A stretch of 17,582 nt of DNA from Holophagales bacterium UBA2201. GTDB lineage: Bacteria; Acidobacteriota; Thermoanaerobaculia; UBA2201. Where the stretch lies: the NCBI GenBank assembly GCA_002327305.1, contig DCUZ01000085.1:11573-29154 (forward strand), in the 5' to 3' direction. Shown one piece after another: positions 6,454 to 14,656 of the stretch. Position 1 is the stretch's first letter. Every line of letters begins with the position of its first letter. A program made the position numbers and the translations under genes. The notes under the pieces were generated by a model, which ran no database searches, had not been told where the DNA came from, and saw nothing but the letters and a program-made list of their open reading frames with translations.

Positions 6454-7890
6454 CTATTGAATGACCAGGGTCTGTCCGGGGTGGAGGAGGTCGCTGGTGA
6501 GATTGTTGGCGGCTTTGAGGCGGTCCACCGAGGTGCTGAACTGGCGGGCGATCTTGGCCAGGGTGTCGCCGCGGCGGATCTTGTAGGTCTTGGTGGTCAT
6601 CACCGTGGCCTCCCCCGCCATCCCGGGCACCTTGATCTGCTGGCCCGGGCGGATGATGGTGCGCTGGGTGAACCCGTTGGCCTCCAGGAGGCGCTGGAGC
6701 GGCACTCCGTACTTGCGCGCGATGGAGTAGGGGCTCTCCCCTTTCTTGACCGTGTGGTACCCCTCGTAGATCGCTTCGGGGATGAAGAGGGGCTGGCCGG
6801 GCATCAGGTCCTGCCCGATATCGAGGTTGTTGACCCGGGCCAACAGCGACTGCTTCACCTTGAACCGGGCCGCCAGCGAGGAGAGGCAGTCGCCGGGTTG
6901 GACGACATGGACGGGGATCCCCTGCATGAGGAGGTCGCGCGTCCCCTCGGGGACCCTGATGGAATAGCCGTTCTGGGGCGTGTATTTGCCCCGCAGTTCG
7001 GGGTTGAGGTCGAGGAGGGTTTCCAGGGTCAGGCCGGCCTTCCAGGACAGTTTCTGCAGGTCCACCGAGGTGGGGAGGTAGAGGTCCTCGGTGTGGAACC
7101 ACGGCTCCTCGGAGTAGGAGAACCCGTACTTGGCGGGGTTGGAACCGATCTCGATGGCGGCCAGGACCGAGGGGACGAAATTGCGGGTCTCCTTGGGCAG
7201 ACAGGGGCGCAGGGTCCAGAAGTCGTCGCTCTTGCAGCGCTTCATGGCTTTGTTGACGTTGCCCAGGCCGCAGTTGTACGAGGCGATGGCCAGGAGGCGG
7301 TCGTTGTCCAGTTCGTCGAGGGAGTTGCGCAGGTAGCGCGCCGCGGCCCGGGTGGACTTCTCGATGTGGGCCCGCTCGTCGACGACGGAGTTGATGGTCA
7401 GGCCGTAAATGCGGGCCGTGCCGCGCATGAACTGCCACATCCCGTAGGCCCCCACGCGGGAGCGGGCCCGGGGGCGGCACATGGACTCGGTGAGGGTGAG
7501 ATAGATGAGATCGGCCGGGGTCCCCGCCTCCTCGAAGGCGCTCTGAAACATGGGACGGTGCTGGCCGAACCGGTCCAGGGCGGCCTGGAACTTGTCGTGC
7601 ACCCGTTCGGCGTAGTAGGCGATGGCCGCCTCCACGGCGGGATGGGGCGGCAGGGTGTCCTCTTCGGGGCTGATGAGGGGGCTGTCCTCCTCCCAGTCGT
7701 CCAGCGCCACCGCCTCGGGGATCTCGATCTCGATCTCCTCCGGCTCCGCCGGCTCCGCGATCGGCTCCAGATCCGCAACGGCGATGGAGGCCGCCTCAGG
7801 AGGCGGGACTTCCATGGGGGGCGGGGGGGTGGTCTGGCAGGCGACGAGGAGGATCAGAAGGGGAAGAGCAAAAGTGGTCAAAAAGCGCAT
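6454..7890 (-). CDS. mltD: Lytic murein transglycosylase lipoprotein with three LysM domains (MltD type)
   Basis: This 478-residue envelope enzyme cleaves the glycan strand of peptidoglycan, forming 1,6-anhydroMurNAc ends. The N terminus is a lipoprotein signal with lipobox L15-V-A-C18. Residues 19-80 are a Pro/Glu-rich acidic linker. The SLT domain covers about 105-250: catalytic E135 in LTLTESMCRPRA, then SRVGAYGMWQFMRGTARIYG and the AIASYNCGLGNVNKA motif. Three LysM repeats, each starting with an H/Y-x-V/I-x-x-G-(D/E) pattern, follow at about 327-371, 378-422 and 435-478 and should bind peptidoglycan. Length and order match MltD (family 1D). Its ATG shares a base with the stop of the MglA-like GTPase gene (TAATG), so the two are translationally coupled, which ties wall remodelling to that GTPase. 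Confidence 0.93.
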   Translation of the reverse strand: MRFLTTFALPLLILLVACQTTPPPPMEVPPPEAASIAVADLEPIAEPAEPEEIEIEIPEAVALDDWEEDSPLISPEEDTLPPHPAVEAAIAYYAERVHDKFQAALDRFGQHRPMFQSAFEEAGTPADLIYLTLTESMCRPRARSRVGAYGMWQFMRGTARIYGLTINSVVDERAHIEKSTRAAARYLRNSLDELDNDRLLAIASYNCGLGNVNKAMKRCKSDDFWTLRPCLPKETRNFVPSVLAAIEIGSNPAKYGFSYSEEPWFHTEDLYLPTSVDLQKLSWKAGLTLETLLDLNPELRGKYTPQNGYSIRVPEGTRDLLMQGIPVHVVQPGDCLSSLAARFKVKQSLLARVNNLDIGQDLMPGQPLFIPEAIYEGYHTVKKGESPYSIARKYGVPLQRLLEANGFTQRTIIRPGQQIKVPGMAGEATVMTTKTYKIRRGDTLAKIARQFSTSVDRLKAANNLTSDLLHPGQTLVIQ

Positions 7891-9122
7891 TACGGCTCCT
7901 GGATTTCGATTTTTAGGTTGAGGAGAAGATGGCGGATCGCCTTGAGGTCCTTGAGGGGGATGGTCAGGATCATGGGCTCGCCCAGTCCCTTCTGCCCGTC
8001 ATCGCGCACGGTCACGGCGACGGACACCTCGCCCGCCTTCTGGAGGACCCCCTTCCTGAGGAGCACCTCGAAGGTCTTGTTGATCTCCTTCCTCTGGTCG
8101 GAGGCGCCGGCCAGCAGAAGGTCCACGTCCTGCAGGGAGCTTTTCTTCCGGGGCCGGGCCGGGCCGGCGTCCAGCGGGACCTGCCGGCGGAGTTTCTCCA
8201 GTTCGCCCAGGATGTCCACCGACGATTTCACCCGGACATGCCGGACCTCCATCGTCGCCTGGCCGTTGGCTTGGGCCACCTGGCCGAACTCGATCTTCTC
8301 CTCGGGCGGCGGGGGGGCGGGGGCGGGCATGGGCTTGGAGGGACGGGGGGCGGAGACCACCGTGTCGGAGAGGTCGGGGGCGGCGGCCTGGGCCGCGGGA
8401 GGCGGCGGGGCTGCGGGCGGGCGCGCGGGGATGGCCTGCGTCATCGCGGAGGCGGCCGCCCGCCCCCCCTCGCGCATGGTGAACTTGGTCTCCGGAACGG
8501 GCGGTCTCTTCGTGGCGGGCGCGTGCTCCTCCGTCAGTTTCTTGCGGAGGTGCTTGAGGGTGGTCTTGGATATCTCCTTGAGGGTCTCGAACACCCCCTT
8601 CCCGTTGGTGGCCACTGCCTCCACGCAGGGGAATTTCCCCTCCTTGTTGAGGATGGCGTTCATCTCCGCCACGGTCATCACGTTGGGAAGGTCGCGCTTG
8701 TTGTACTGCAGGACCGTGGGGATGTCGTCCAGGACCAGCCCCAACTCCTTCAGGTTCTCCCGCAGGTTCTTGAAGCTCTCGACGTTGGCGTTCTCCATGG
8801 GACGCTGGGAATCGGCCACGAAGACGATGCCGTCCACCCCTTTGAGGACGAGTTTACGAGTGGTGTTGTAGAACACCTGGCCGGGGACGGTGTAGAGCTG
8901 GATCTTCGTCTTGTATCCGCCGATGGTCCCCACCTCCAGCGGCAGGAGGTCGAAAAAGAGGGTCCGGTCGGCCTCGGTCTCGAGCGAGACCATCTCGCCG
9001 CGCGTTTCAGGGCTCGTCTTTTGATAGATGAATTGCAGATTACTGGTCTTCCCGCACAGGCCGGGACCATAGTAGACGACTTTCACCGTCATCTGCTGGG
9101 TGGCGAGGTTAAGGAAGACCAT
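7890..9122 (-). CDS. MglA-like small GTPase with long C-terminal extension
   Basis: Residues 1-195 form a Ras-superfamily GTPase of the bacterial MglA type: P-loop GPGLCGKTS (19-27), switch segment with LPLEVGTIGGYKTKI, G3 motif YTVPGQ (77-82) with the MglA-typical PGQ in place of DxxG, and NKRD (141-144) for guanine recognition. In myxobacteria and Thermus, MglA with its GAP MglB controls polarity and gliding; related GTPases are widespread in phyla that do not glide. The protein is about twice the length of MglA. After a Pro/Ala-rich linker (about 200-275) comes a Lys/Glu-rich, partly helical region and a C-terminal segment (about 345-410) ending in LLLNLKIEIQEP, which I do not recognise. 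No MglB or Roadblock gene is in the window. It heads the operon with mltD, comM and the nitroreductase. Confidence 0.88.
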   Translation of the reverse strand: MVFLNLATQQMTVKVVYYGPGLCGKTSNLQFIYQKTSPETRGEMVSLETEADRTLFFDLLPLEVGTIGGYKTKIQLYTVPGQVFYNTTRKLVLKGVDGIVFVADSQRPMENANVESFKNLRENLKELGLVLDDIPTVLQYNKRDLPNVMTVAEMNAILNKEGKFPCVEAVATNGKGVFETLKEISKTTLKHLRKKLTEEHAPATKRPPVPETKFTMREGGRAAASAMTQAIPARPPAAPPPPAAQAAAPDLSDTVVSAPRPSKPMPAPAPPPPEEKIEFGQVAQANGQATMEVRHVRVKSSVDILGELEKLRRQVPLDAGPARPRKKSSLQDVDLLLAGASDQRKEINKTFEVLLRKGVLQKAGEVSVAVTVRDDGQKGLGEPMILTIPLKDLKAIRHLLLNLKIEIQEP

Positions 9123-9132
9123 AAGGCACCAT

Positions 9133-9162
9133 ATGGTAGCACCGTTATTGCCGATGTGTCAA
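9133..9162 (-). promoter_or_regulatory. Candidate sigma-70 promoter for the mglA-like operon
   Basis: Read on the minus strand, a perfect TTGACA (9162-9157) is followed after 18 bases by TACCAT (9138-9133), a 4/6 match to TATAAT. The predicted transcript start, around 9126, would lie only about four bases before the ATG at 9122, so the message would be almost leaderless. This agrees with the absence of a Shine-Dalgarno sequence there. Confidence 0.5.
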
Positions 9163-9223
9163 TCCTCTGATTGGGTGACAGTTGGACCCGGATGGCCGCG
9201 GGCTCCTGAATCCGGCCCCATGA

Positions 9224-9229
9224 TAGAAT
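9224..9229 (+). promoter_or_regulatory. Candidate -10 element for the symporter gene
   Basis: TAGAAT differs from TATAAT by one base and lies 35 bases before the symporter ATG. No convincing -35 box sits 16-18 bases upstream (that stretch reads GGCTCC), so this is only a weak candidate in the divergent intergenic region 9123-9263. Confidence 0.3.
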
Positions 9230-9263
9230 GGCGGAGATCTCATTATCTCAAGGAGCCGATTTT

Positions 9264-10973
9264 ATGCCTGTTTATTTATATGTCATCCTCGCCTATCTCC
9301 TGGTCCTGATGGGGTTCAACATCTACCGTTCGAAAAAGATAAAAAGTTCCGAGGAGTTCATGGTGGCCGGGCGGTCGCTTTCGCTCACCACCATGGTCTT
9401 CACCCTCATCTGCACCTGGATCGGCTCGGGGACCTTCATCGCGGGGGCCGAATACGCCGCCAACGCCGGGTGGTCCTCCCTCTGGCTCCCCGCCGGCGCC
9501 TGGGTGGGCATCGCCGTCATCTATTTCCTGGCCGCCAAGATCCGCACCTTCGGCCAGTACACCGTGGGCGACATTCTTGAGGTGCGCTACGGAAAATTCG
9601 CCCGTCTCTTCGGGGCCATCGCCCTCATCATCGCCTTCACCACCATCGTCTCCTACCAGTTCCGCGCCGGCGGCTACATCCTCAACGTGGCCACCAAGGG
9701 CGCCATCTCGGTCGAGGCGGGGCAGGCCATCGCCGCCGCCTTCGTCATCCTCTTCACGGCCCTCGGCGGGATGATGGCGGTGGCCTACACCGACCTCCCC
9801 AACGGGATCATCATCCTCCTCGCCTGCTGCGCCGCGCTCCCCCTCACCGTTCTCGCCGCCGGCGGCTTCGACGCGGCCGCCGCCGCCCTTCCGGCCCAGC
9901 ACTTCGCCGTTTTCTCCGCAGACTTCGGCCAGTATCCGGCGCTCAAGGCGGGGGGCTACTTCCTTGCCACGCTTCTCCTGCTGATGGGCATCCAGTCCAT
10001 GTACCAGAAGTTCTACTCCGCCAAATCGCCCGCCGAGGCGAAGAAGGCCGTGGCCTTGTGGATCGTGGGGACCATCGTGGTGGAGACCCTCGTCGTGGCC
10101 ATCGCCGTCTATGCCGCCGCGGCCCACTGGGCGGACCTCAAGGCCTTCGAGATCGCGGGGCGGGTCAAGGCGGAGGTGTCGGCCGGGACGCTGGAACCCG
10201 CCGCCTCCGCCGCGCGGGCCCGGACGCTGGCCGACGACCTGCTGGCCGCGGGCCAGGCCGGGGCCGATCAGGCCGGCACCCTCCACGGCCGCCTCGAAGG
10301 CGCCTTCGCGGGACTGGGGACGGCCGAAGCGGTGGCCAAGGTGCGCGTGGGGACCGACCCCGCCTCCATCGTCCTGCAGGCGGCCGAAGACATGGCCTCC
10401 CGCGGCGGCGTGACCCTCCTCTTCGGCCTCCTCCTCCTGGGCGCGGCGTGCGCCGTGGTCCTCTCCACCGGGATGAACTACCTCCTCTCCCCCTCCACCA
10501 ATATCATGCATGACATCTACAGCCGCTTCATCCGCCCCGACGCGGACGAGAGGACGAAGGTGGCCCTGCAGAAGGTCTTCATCGTCCTCCTGGGAACCTG
10601 CGCCTTCCTGATGATCTTCATCCCCACGGTCCTGCACGCCCGCATCTCGGTCCTGCGCTACTCCTACTTCGCCTACACGATGTACGGCGTCTCCATCACC
10701 CCGGCCCTCCTCGCCGCCCTGGCGTGGAAGCGCGCCACGAAGGCCGGCGGTCTGGCCTCCATCCTCTCCGGCGCGGCGATGGCCCTGGTCTTCGAATTGG
10801 TCATCCCCATCGCCTTCCCCGGGGTGCTCTTGGGCGGCGATCCCTGGGGCATCCCCAGCATCTACCCCTCGGCCTTCGTCTCGATAGCGATGCTGATCAT
10901 CGTGTCCTATCTCACGCCCCCCCCCAGACCGGAGGAATTGCGGGCGCTGTTCCCGGAGGAAGGGCAAGCCTGA
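9264..10973 (+). CDS. Sodium:solute symporter (SSS family)
   Basis: This 569-residue inner-membrane secondary transporter couples uptake of a small solute to Na+. About a dozen hydrophobic spans are visible. The family signature falls around TALGGMMAVAYTDLPNG (165-181), the unwound first core helix around TWIGSGTFIAGAEYA (51-65), and the STGMNYLLSPSTNIMHDIYSRF segment (401-422) with its conserved Ser/Thr residues corresponds to the Na2-site helix. The start at ATG 9264 is fixed by AAGGAG at 9250-9255, eight bases upstream. Residues 288-378 form a long, mostly Ala/Glu/Asp-rich hydrophilic insertion between two spans, which makes the protein longer than the usual 480-520. The C-terminal tail is short. 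Substrate (proline, pantothenate, sugar, acetate or another) is not predictable. It stands alone; the next gene (purA) converges on it. Confidence 0.9.
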   Translation: MPVYLYVILAYLLVLMGFNIYRSKKIKSSEEFMVAGRSLSLTTMVFTLICTWIGSGTFIAGAEYAANAGWSSLWLPAGAWVGIAVIYFLAAKIRTFGQYTVGDILEVRYGKFARLFGAIALIIAFTTIVSYQFRAGGYILNVATKGAISVEAGQAIAAAFVILFTALGGMMAVAYTDLPNGIIILLACCAALPLTVLAAGGFDAAAAALPAQHFAVFSADFGQYPALKAGGYFLATLLLLMGIQSMYQKFYSAKSPAEAKKAVALWIVGTIVVETLVVAIAVYAAAAHWADLKAFEIAGRVKAEVSAGTLEPAASAARARTLADDLLAAGQAGADQAGTLHGRLEGAFAGLGTAEAVAKVRVGTDPASIVLQAAEDMASRGGVTLLFGLLLLGAACAVVLSTGMNYLLSPSTNIMHDIYSRFIRPDADERTKVALQKVFIVLLGTCAFLMIFIPTVLHARISVLRYSYFAYTMYGVSITPALLAALAWKRATKAGGLASILSGAAMALVFELVIPIAFPGVLLGGDPWGIPSIYPSAFVSIAMLIIVSYLTPPPRPEELRALFPEEGQA

Positions 10974-11063
10974 CCCCGGTTTCCCACGGGTTGCGGCAGT
11001 GATGGGGAGGATATGCCTTGCGCCCTTGAACAGGCGGGAAGTTGCCACAGGCCCGGGCTGACG

Positions 11064-11077
11064 CGTTCGGCCGAACG
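11064..11077. repeat. 14-bp perfect palindrome between convergent genes
   Basis: CGTTCGGCCGAACG lies in the 143-base gap between the symporter stop (10973) and the purA stop (11117), preceded by GCCCGGGC at 11051-11058. No T-tract follows on either strand, so it does not look like a standard intrinsic terminator; it may be a weak bidirectional one or a chance palindrome. Confidence 0.3.
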
Positions 11078-11116
11078 GGCGGCAGGATGGCCCCGCTTGC
11101 CCGGCGATGGAGACCG

Positions 11117-12388
11117 CTATAAGGCCGTGATCGTCTCCTCGCGCCGGGGACCGGTGGAGACCAGGACGGCGCGGACCTTGAGGAAGTCCTCGATGAACCG
11201 GACATAGTCCCTCGCCTGGCGGGGCAGATCATCGAAGGCGCGGACGCCGCAGGTGTTCTGCTGCCAGCCGGGCAGGACGATGTACTCGCCCACCAGCCGG
11301 TCCATGCTCTCCTCGCCGGCGGGGAGGGAGGTGAGTTCCGTGCCGTGCTCCCGGTAGCGGATGCACACCTGGATATCGGACAGTTCGTCCAGGACATCCA
11401 GTTTGGTCAGCGCGATGGTTTCCACGCCGTTGAGCCGGACGGCTTGGCGCAGGGCCACCAGGTCCAGCCACCCCACCCGGCGCGGGCGTCCGGTGGTGGT
11501 GCCGAACTCGTTGCCCCGGGCCCGCAACTTCTCGCCCAGGGCGTCCTTCAACTCGGTGGGGAACGGGCCCAGCCCCACCCGGGTGGTGTAGGCCTTGACG
11601 ACCCCCATGCAGGCGTGGATGTCCCGATGATTGAGGCCGCTGCCCGAAAGCGCCCCGCCGATGGTGCAGGTGGAGGAGGTGACGAAGGGGTAGGTGCCGT
11701 GGTCGAGGTCGAGGAGGGTCCCCTGCGCCCCCTCCAGGAGGATGCGCTTGCCCATGCCGGAGAAGGAGCGGGCCAGTTCGCAGGTGTCGGCCAGGTAGCC
11801 CTTCAGCTTCGACCCCGCCTCCAGCAGTTTCCCAAGAACCGCCTCGGCGGGGATCGGCTTCTTCTTGTAGTAGTGCTCGAGCAGGAAGTTCAGCGGGGGG
11901 AGGATCATCCCGAGGCGCTCCCGGAGGGCCTTGTCGTGGACGAGGTCGCAGGCGCGGACGCCCAGGCGCGAGGTCTTGAACTCGTACGTGGGGCCGATGC
12001 CGCGGCCGGTGGTGCCGATGGGGCCGGCGCCCTCCTCCCGGGCCTGGTCCAGGAGTTGGAACTGCGGGAGGACGATCTGGGCGCGGTCGGAAAGGAACAG
12101 GTTGGCGCCCACGGCCACGCCCTGCTGCTCCAGCCCCTCGATCTCCGCCAGGAGGGCGAAGGGGTCCACCACCATGCCGTTGCCCAGGATGCAGATCTTC
12201 CCGGGGTGGAGGATGCCGGAGGGGATGAGGTGGAGGGCGAAATGCTTGTCGGCGAACCGCACCGTGTGTCCGGCGTTCGCCCCTCCCTGGAACCGGACGA
12301 AGACGTCGAAGTCCTTCGCCAGAAGGTCGACGATCTTCCCCTTTCCCTCGTCGCCCCACTGGAGCCCCAGGACGACCAGGTTGCTCAT
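11117..12388 (-). CDS. purA: Adenylosuccinate synthetase
   Basis: This 423-residue cytosolic enzyme joins IMP and aspartate with GTP to make adenylosuccinate, the first step from IMP to AMP. Catalytic and nucleotide motifs are intact: QWGDEGKGK (10-18) with catalytic D13, NAGHT with catalytic H41, and the later TTTGRPRRVGWLD loop and KLDVLDEL region (GTP base recognition). Residue numbers of D13 and H41 equal those of the E. coli enzyme. The ATG at 12388-12386 shares one base with the stop of the preceding coiled-coil gene (TGATG); a GTG one codon earlier is possible but less likely. It is the last gene of the tRNA-infC-pheST operon and converges on the symporter gene. Identity is very secure. 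Confidence 0.97.
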   Translation of the reverse strand: MSNLVVLGLQWGDEGKGKIVDLLAKDFDVFVRFQGGANAGHTVRFADKHFALHLIPSGILHPGKICILGNGMVVDPFALLAEIEGLEQQGVAVGANLFLSDRAQIVLPQFQLLDQAREEGAGPIGTTGRGIGPTYEFKTSRLGVRACDLVHDKALRERLGMILPPLNFLLEHYYKKKPIPAEAVLGKLLEAGSKLKGYLADTCELARSFSGMGKRILLEGAQGTLLDLDHGTYPFVTSSTCTIGGALSGSGLNHRDIHACMGVVKAYTTRVGLGPFPTELKDALGEKLRARGNEFGTTTGRPRRVGWLDLVALRQAVRLNGVETIALTKLDVLDELSDIQVCIRYREHGTELTSLPAGEESMDRLVGEYIVLPGWQQNTCGVRAFDDLPRQARDYVRFIEDFLKVRAVLVSTGPRREETITAL

Positions 12389-12633
12389 CACTCTCCCACC
12401 AGGGGTTCCAGCTTGGCGATGACGGCCTCGATGCGCTCGCGCACGCGCGCCTTTTCCTCCTGCCAGTCGAGGAACTCGGCCGGCGGGACGGGCTCGGGGC
12501 GCTCGATCAACTCGGCGTTCTCCCTCTCGAGGGAACGGACCCGTTCCTTCAGTTCCGTGATCTCTTCGCGGGCGGTCTCCAGGCGGCCGACCACCTGTTC
12601 GATCTTCTCTTCCAATACGGCGATGAAATCCAT
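12388..12633 (-). CDS. Small coiled-coil protein, ZapB-like
   Basis: This 81-residue cytosolic protein is almost entirely heptad-like: residues 1-45 (LEEKIEQVVGRLETAREEI, then ELKERVRSLERENAELIE) form a probable coiled coil, followed by a Pro-rich break (RPEPVPPAEF) and a second helix (EEKARVRERIEAVIAKLEPL). Size and pattern resemble the cell-division factor ZapB, which bundles with ZapA-FtsZ, and a zapA- or zapB-like gene is commonly found behind pheT in several phyla. Coiled coils give little family information, so ZapB-like is a structural description. A strong ribosome binding site, GGAGGG, lies five to six bases before the ATG at 12633. The gene lies 10 bases after the pheT stop and is coupled to purA by a TGATG overlap. 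Confidence 0.75.
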   Translation of the reverse strand: MDFIAVLEEKIEQVVGRLETAREEITELKERVRSLERENAELIERPEPVPPAEFLDWQEEKARVRERIEAVIAKLEPLVGE

Positions 12634-12643
12634 GGCAACCCTC

Positions 12644-14656
12644 CTATATTCTCACGGGGTGGCGGGCGGTGAGGTGCGCGACGATCCGCCCGCGGGCGGC
12701 GTTGACCTCCTCCTGGGTGAGGGAGCGCTCGCGGCTCTGGAACACCAGGGTGAGGGTGGTGCGGACCTCGCCGGTCGCCTGGAACCGGTACTTGTACAGG
12801 ATCCCCTCCAGGAGGGGCTCGCCCGCCTCGCGCACGGCGCCCTCGAGGGACTCCCAGGCGAGCCCGGCGTCGTGGGCGATGGTCAGATCGACGCGCACCG
12901 GCGGGAAGGCCGCCACCGGCTTGAACACCGGCGGGACCTTGAATGTGTCGACAAAGGGCTCCAAGGCAAGGTCGGCGCACCACGCGGGGAAACGGGCGTC
13001 CTCGACCGCGGCCTCGCCCATGACGCCCACGATCCGGCCCTGGGCGATGACTCGGGCCGAACCGTTGGGCCGGAATCCCCTAACGGCGGCCGGCTCGAAC
13101 CGCACCGCGCCCGCCCGCAGGCGCTCCAACAGGACCTCCACCACCCCCTTGAGATGGTAAAAGGTGAAGGGGAGCGGTTCGCTGTTCTCTCCGTATTCGC
13201 GCGGCCCCGAGAGGAGGATCCCCGCGCGCAGGTCCTCCCCGTAGCCGTCGCCCTTCCGGTAATAGACCTTGCCCACTTCGAAGAAGGCGCCCCGGTCGCT
13301 CCCCTTCCTCAGGTTGGCCTCCAGCGTCCGGACCAGCCCGGGGACCAGCGATTGGCGCATCCAGGCCTCGTCGGCGTTCAGCGGGTTGGCGATCTCCGCC
13401 GGCTCCCCGGGGGCGGTGGGCTCGAAGGTGTCCAACTCCTTCCGGGTGGCGAAGGCGTAGGAATAGACCTCCTGCAGGCCCGCCTCCGCCAGGTGGTCCT
13501 GCGCGGCGGCAACGAGCGCCAGGGGGGGGAGTTCCCACACCTTCCCGGTGGTGACCGCGGGCATGTGGGAGGGGAGGTTGTTGTAACCGTGGAACCGGGC
13601 AAGTTCTTCGTAGAGGTCCACCTCCTCCCGGATGTCGGCGCGGAAGGAGGGGGGGATGACCCGGAGGGTGTCCCCCAGGTCCTCCACCCGGAATTCGAGG
13701 GCGGCCAGGGTTTTCAGGATGAAGGCCCGGTCGAACTCGAACTCGAAGAACCGCTGCATGGCCGGGAGGCGCAGGGTGAGGACCGGGGCCTCGTGGGGGC
13801 GCGGATGGGCGTCCAGGATGGGCCCCGCCACGGCGCCGCACCCCAGGTCGCGGATGAGGCGCGCGGCCAGCATGAGGGCGCGGGGGGGCATCAGCGGATC
13901 GGCCCCCCGGGAGAAGCGCTGGGAGGCCTCCGAATTGAGGGCGTGGCGGCGGGCGGCCCGCCGGACGGCATCGGGGTCGAAATAGGCCGATTCCACGAGG
14001 ACGCGGGTCGTGGAGGGGCTGATCTCGGTGGCCTCCCCGCCCATGATCCCGGCCATGGCGACGGGCCCCCGGGGATCGGCGATGAGGCATTCGTCCCCGT
14101 GAAAGACGCGGTCCACCGCGTCGAGGGTGCGCATCTTCTCCCCCGCGCGGGCCCGGCGGACGATGACGGTCCGCTCGCTCAACTTGTCCAGGTCGAAGGC
14201 GTGGAGGGGGTGCCCCACGGCGGCCAGGACGAAATTGGTGATGTCCACCATGACATTGATGGGGCGGATGCCGGCCAGCTCCAGCCGCCGGACCAGCCAC
14301 GGCGGCGAGGGTCCGATCTTCACCCCCTCCACCACCAGGGCGCAGTACCGGGGGCAGAGGGCGGGGTCCTGGATGGTAATGCGGGCGGCGCCGGAGCCGC
14401 CGGACAGAACGGGAAGTTCCAGGACCTCCGGCGGGCGGAGGGCGATCCCGTAATGCGCGGCCACTTCGCGCGCGATGCCGAGGTGGCTGAGGGCGTCGGG
14501 GCGGTTGGCGGTGATCTCGAGTTCCAGGACGGCCTCGTCGGCCAGCACTTCGGCCGCCTCGAGGTTCATCCCCAGATCCATCAGCACCCCGGAGATGGCC
14601 TTGGGGTCGGCCTCCACGGGGGCGTATTCGCGGATCCAGGAGTGCAGATATTTCAC
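12644..14656 (-). CDS. pheT: Phenylalanine--tRNA ligase beta subunit, short form without EMAP domain
   Basis: This 670-residue subunit of the alpha2-beta2 synthetase attaches Phe to tRNA-Phe. The N-terminal piece (KYLHSWIREY, residues 2-11, and LELEITANRPDAL, 44-56) is continuous. In the usual ~795-residue protein about 100 residues of EMAP/OB-type tRNA-binding domain, with its HPNADKL motif, lie between these segments; here it is absent. The B3/4 editing region covers about 95-265 (INVMVDITNFVLAAVGHPLHAFD), the B5 region about 295-360, the catalytic-like core follows (ARFHGYNNLPSHMP), and the C-terminal FDX-ACB anticodon-binding domain is present (AAFPPVRVDL to HLTARHPVRI). The GTG start overlaps the pheS stop (GTGA). 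A much longer open frame runs upstream antisense-like through pheS but is not coding. Short PheT forms occur in some phyla, so this is probably not damage. Confidence 0.95.
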   Translation of the reverse strand: MKYLHSWIREYAPVEADPKAISGVLMDLGMNLEAAEVLADEAVLELEITANRPDALSHLGIAREVAAHYGIALRPPEVLELPVLSGGSGAARITIQDPALCPRYCALVVEGVKIGPSPPWLVRRLELAGIRPINVMVDITNFVLAAVGHPLHAFDLDKLSERTVIVRRARAGEKMRTLDAVDRVFHGDECLIADPRGPVAMAGIMGGEATEISPSTTRVLVESAYFDPDAVRRAARRHALNSEASQRFSRGADPLMPPRALMLAARLIRDLGCGAVAGPILDAHPRPHEAPVLTLRLPAMQRFFEFEFDRAFILKTLAALEFRVEDLGDTLRVIPPSFRADIREEVDLYEELARFHGYNNLPSHMPAVTTGKVWELPPLALVAAAQDHLAEAGLQEVYSYAFATRKELDTFEPTAPGEPAEIANPLNADEAWMRQSLVPGLVRTLEANLRKGSDRGAFFEVGKVYYRKGDGYGEDLRAGILLSGPREYGENSEPLPFTFYHLKGVVEVLLERLRAGAVRFEPAAVRGFRPNGSARVIAQGRIVGVMGEAAVEDARFPAWCADLALEPFVDTFKVPPVFKPVAAFPPVRVDLTIAHDAGLAWESLEGAVREAGEPLLEGILYKYRFQATGEVRTTLTLVFQSRERSLTQEEVNAARGRIVAHLTARHPVRI

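Noticed and set aside
6379..8871. 830-codon open frame on the + strand opposite mltD and the GTPase gene
   Set aside because: No domains; the opposite strand carries intact catalytic motifs and tightly coupled starts and stops.
9276..11048. 590-codon open frame on the - strand opposite the symporter
   Set aside because: Gly/Asp/Glu-rich shadow; the + strand encodes conserved membrane spans and has a good ribosome binding site.
10974..11116. Possible intrinsic terminator between the symporter and purA
   Set aside because: A palindrome is present but lacks a T-tract on both strands, so it is listed only as a palindrome.
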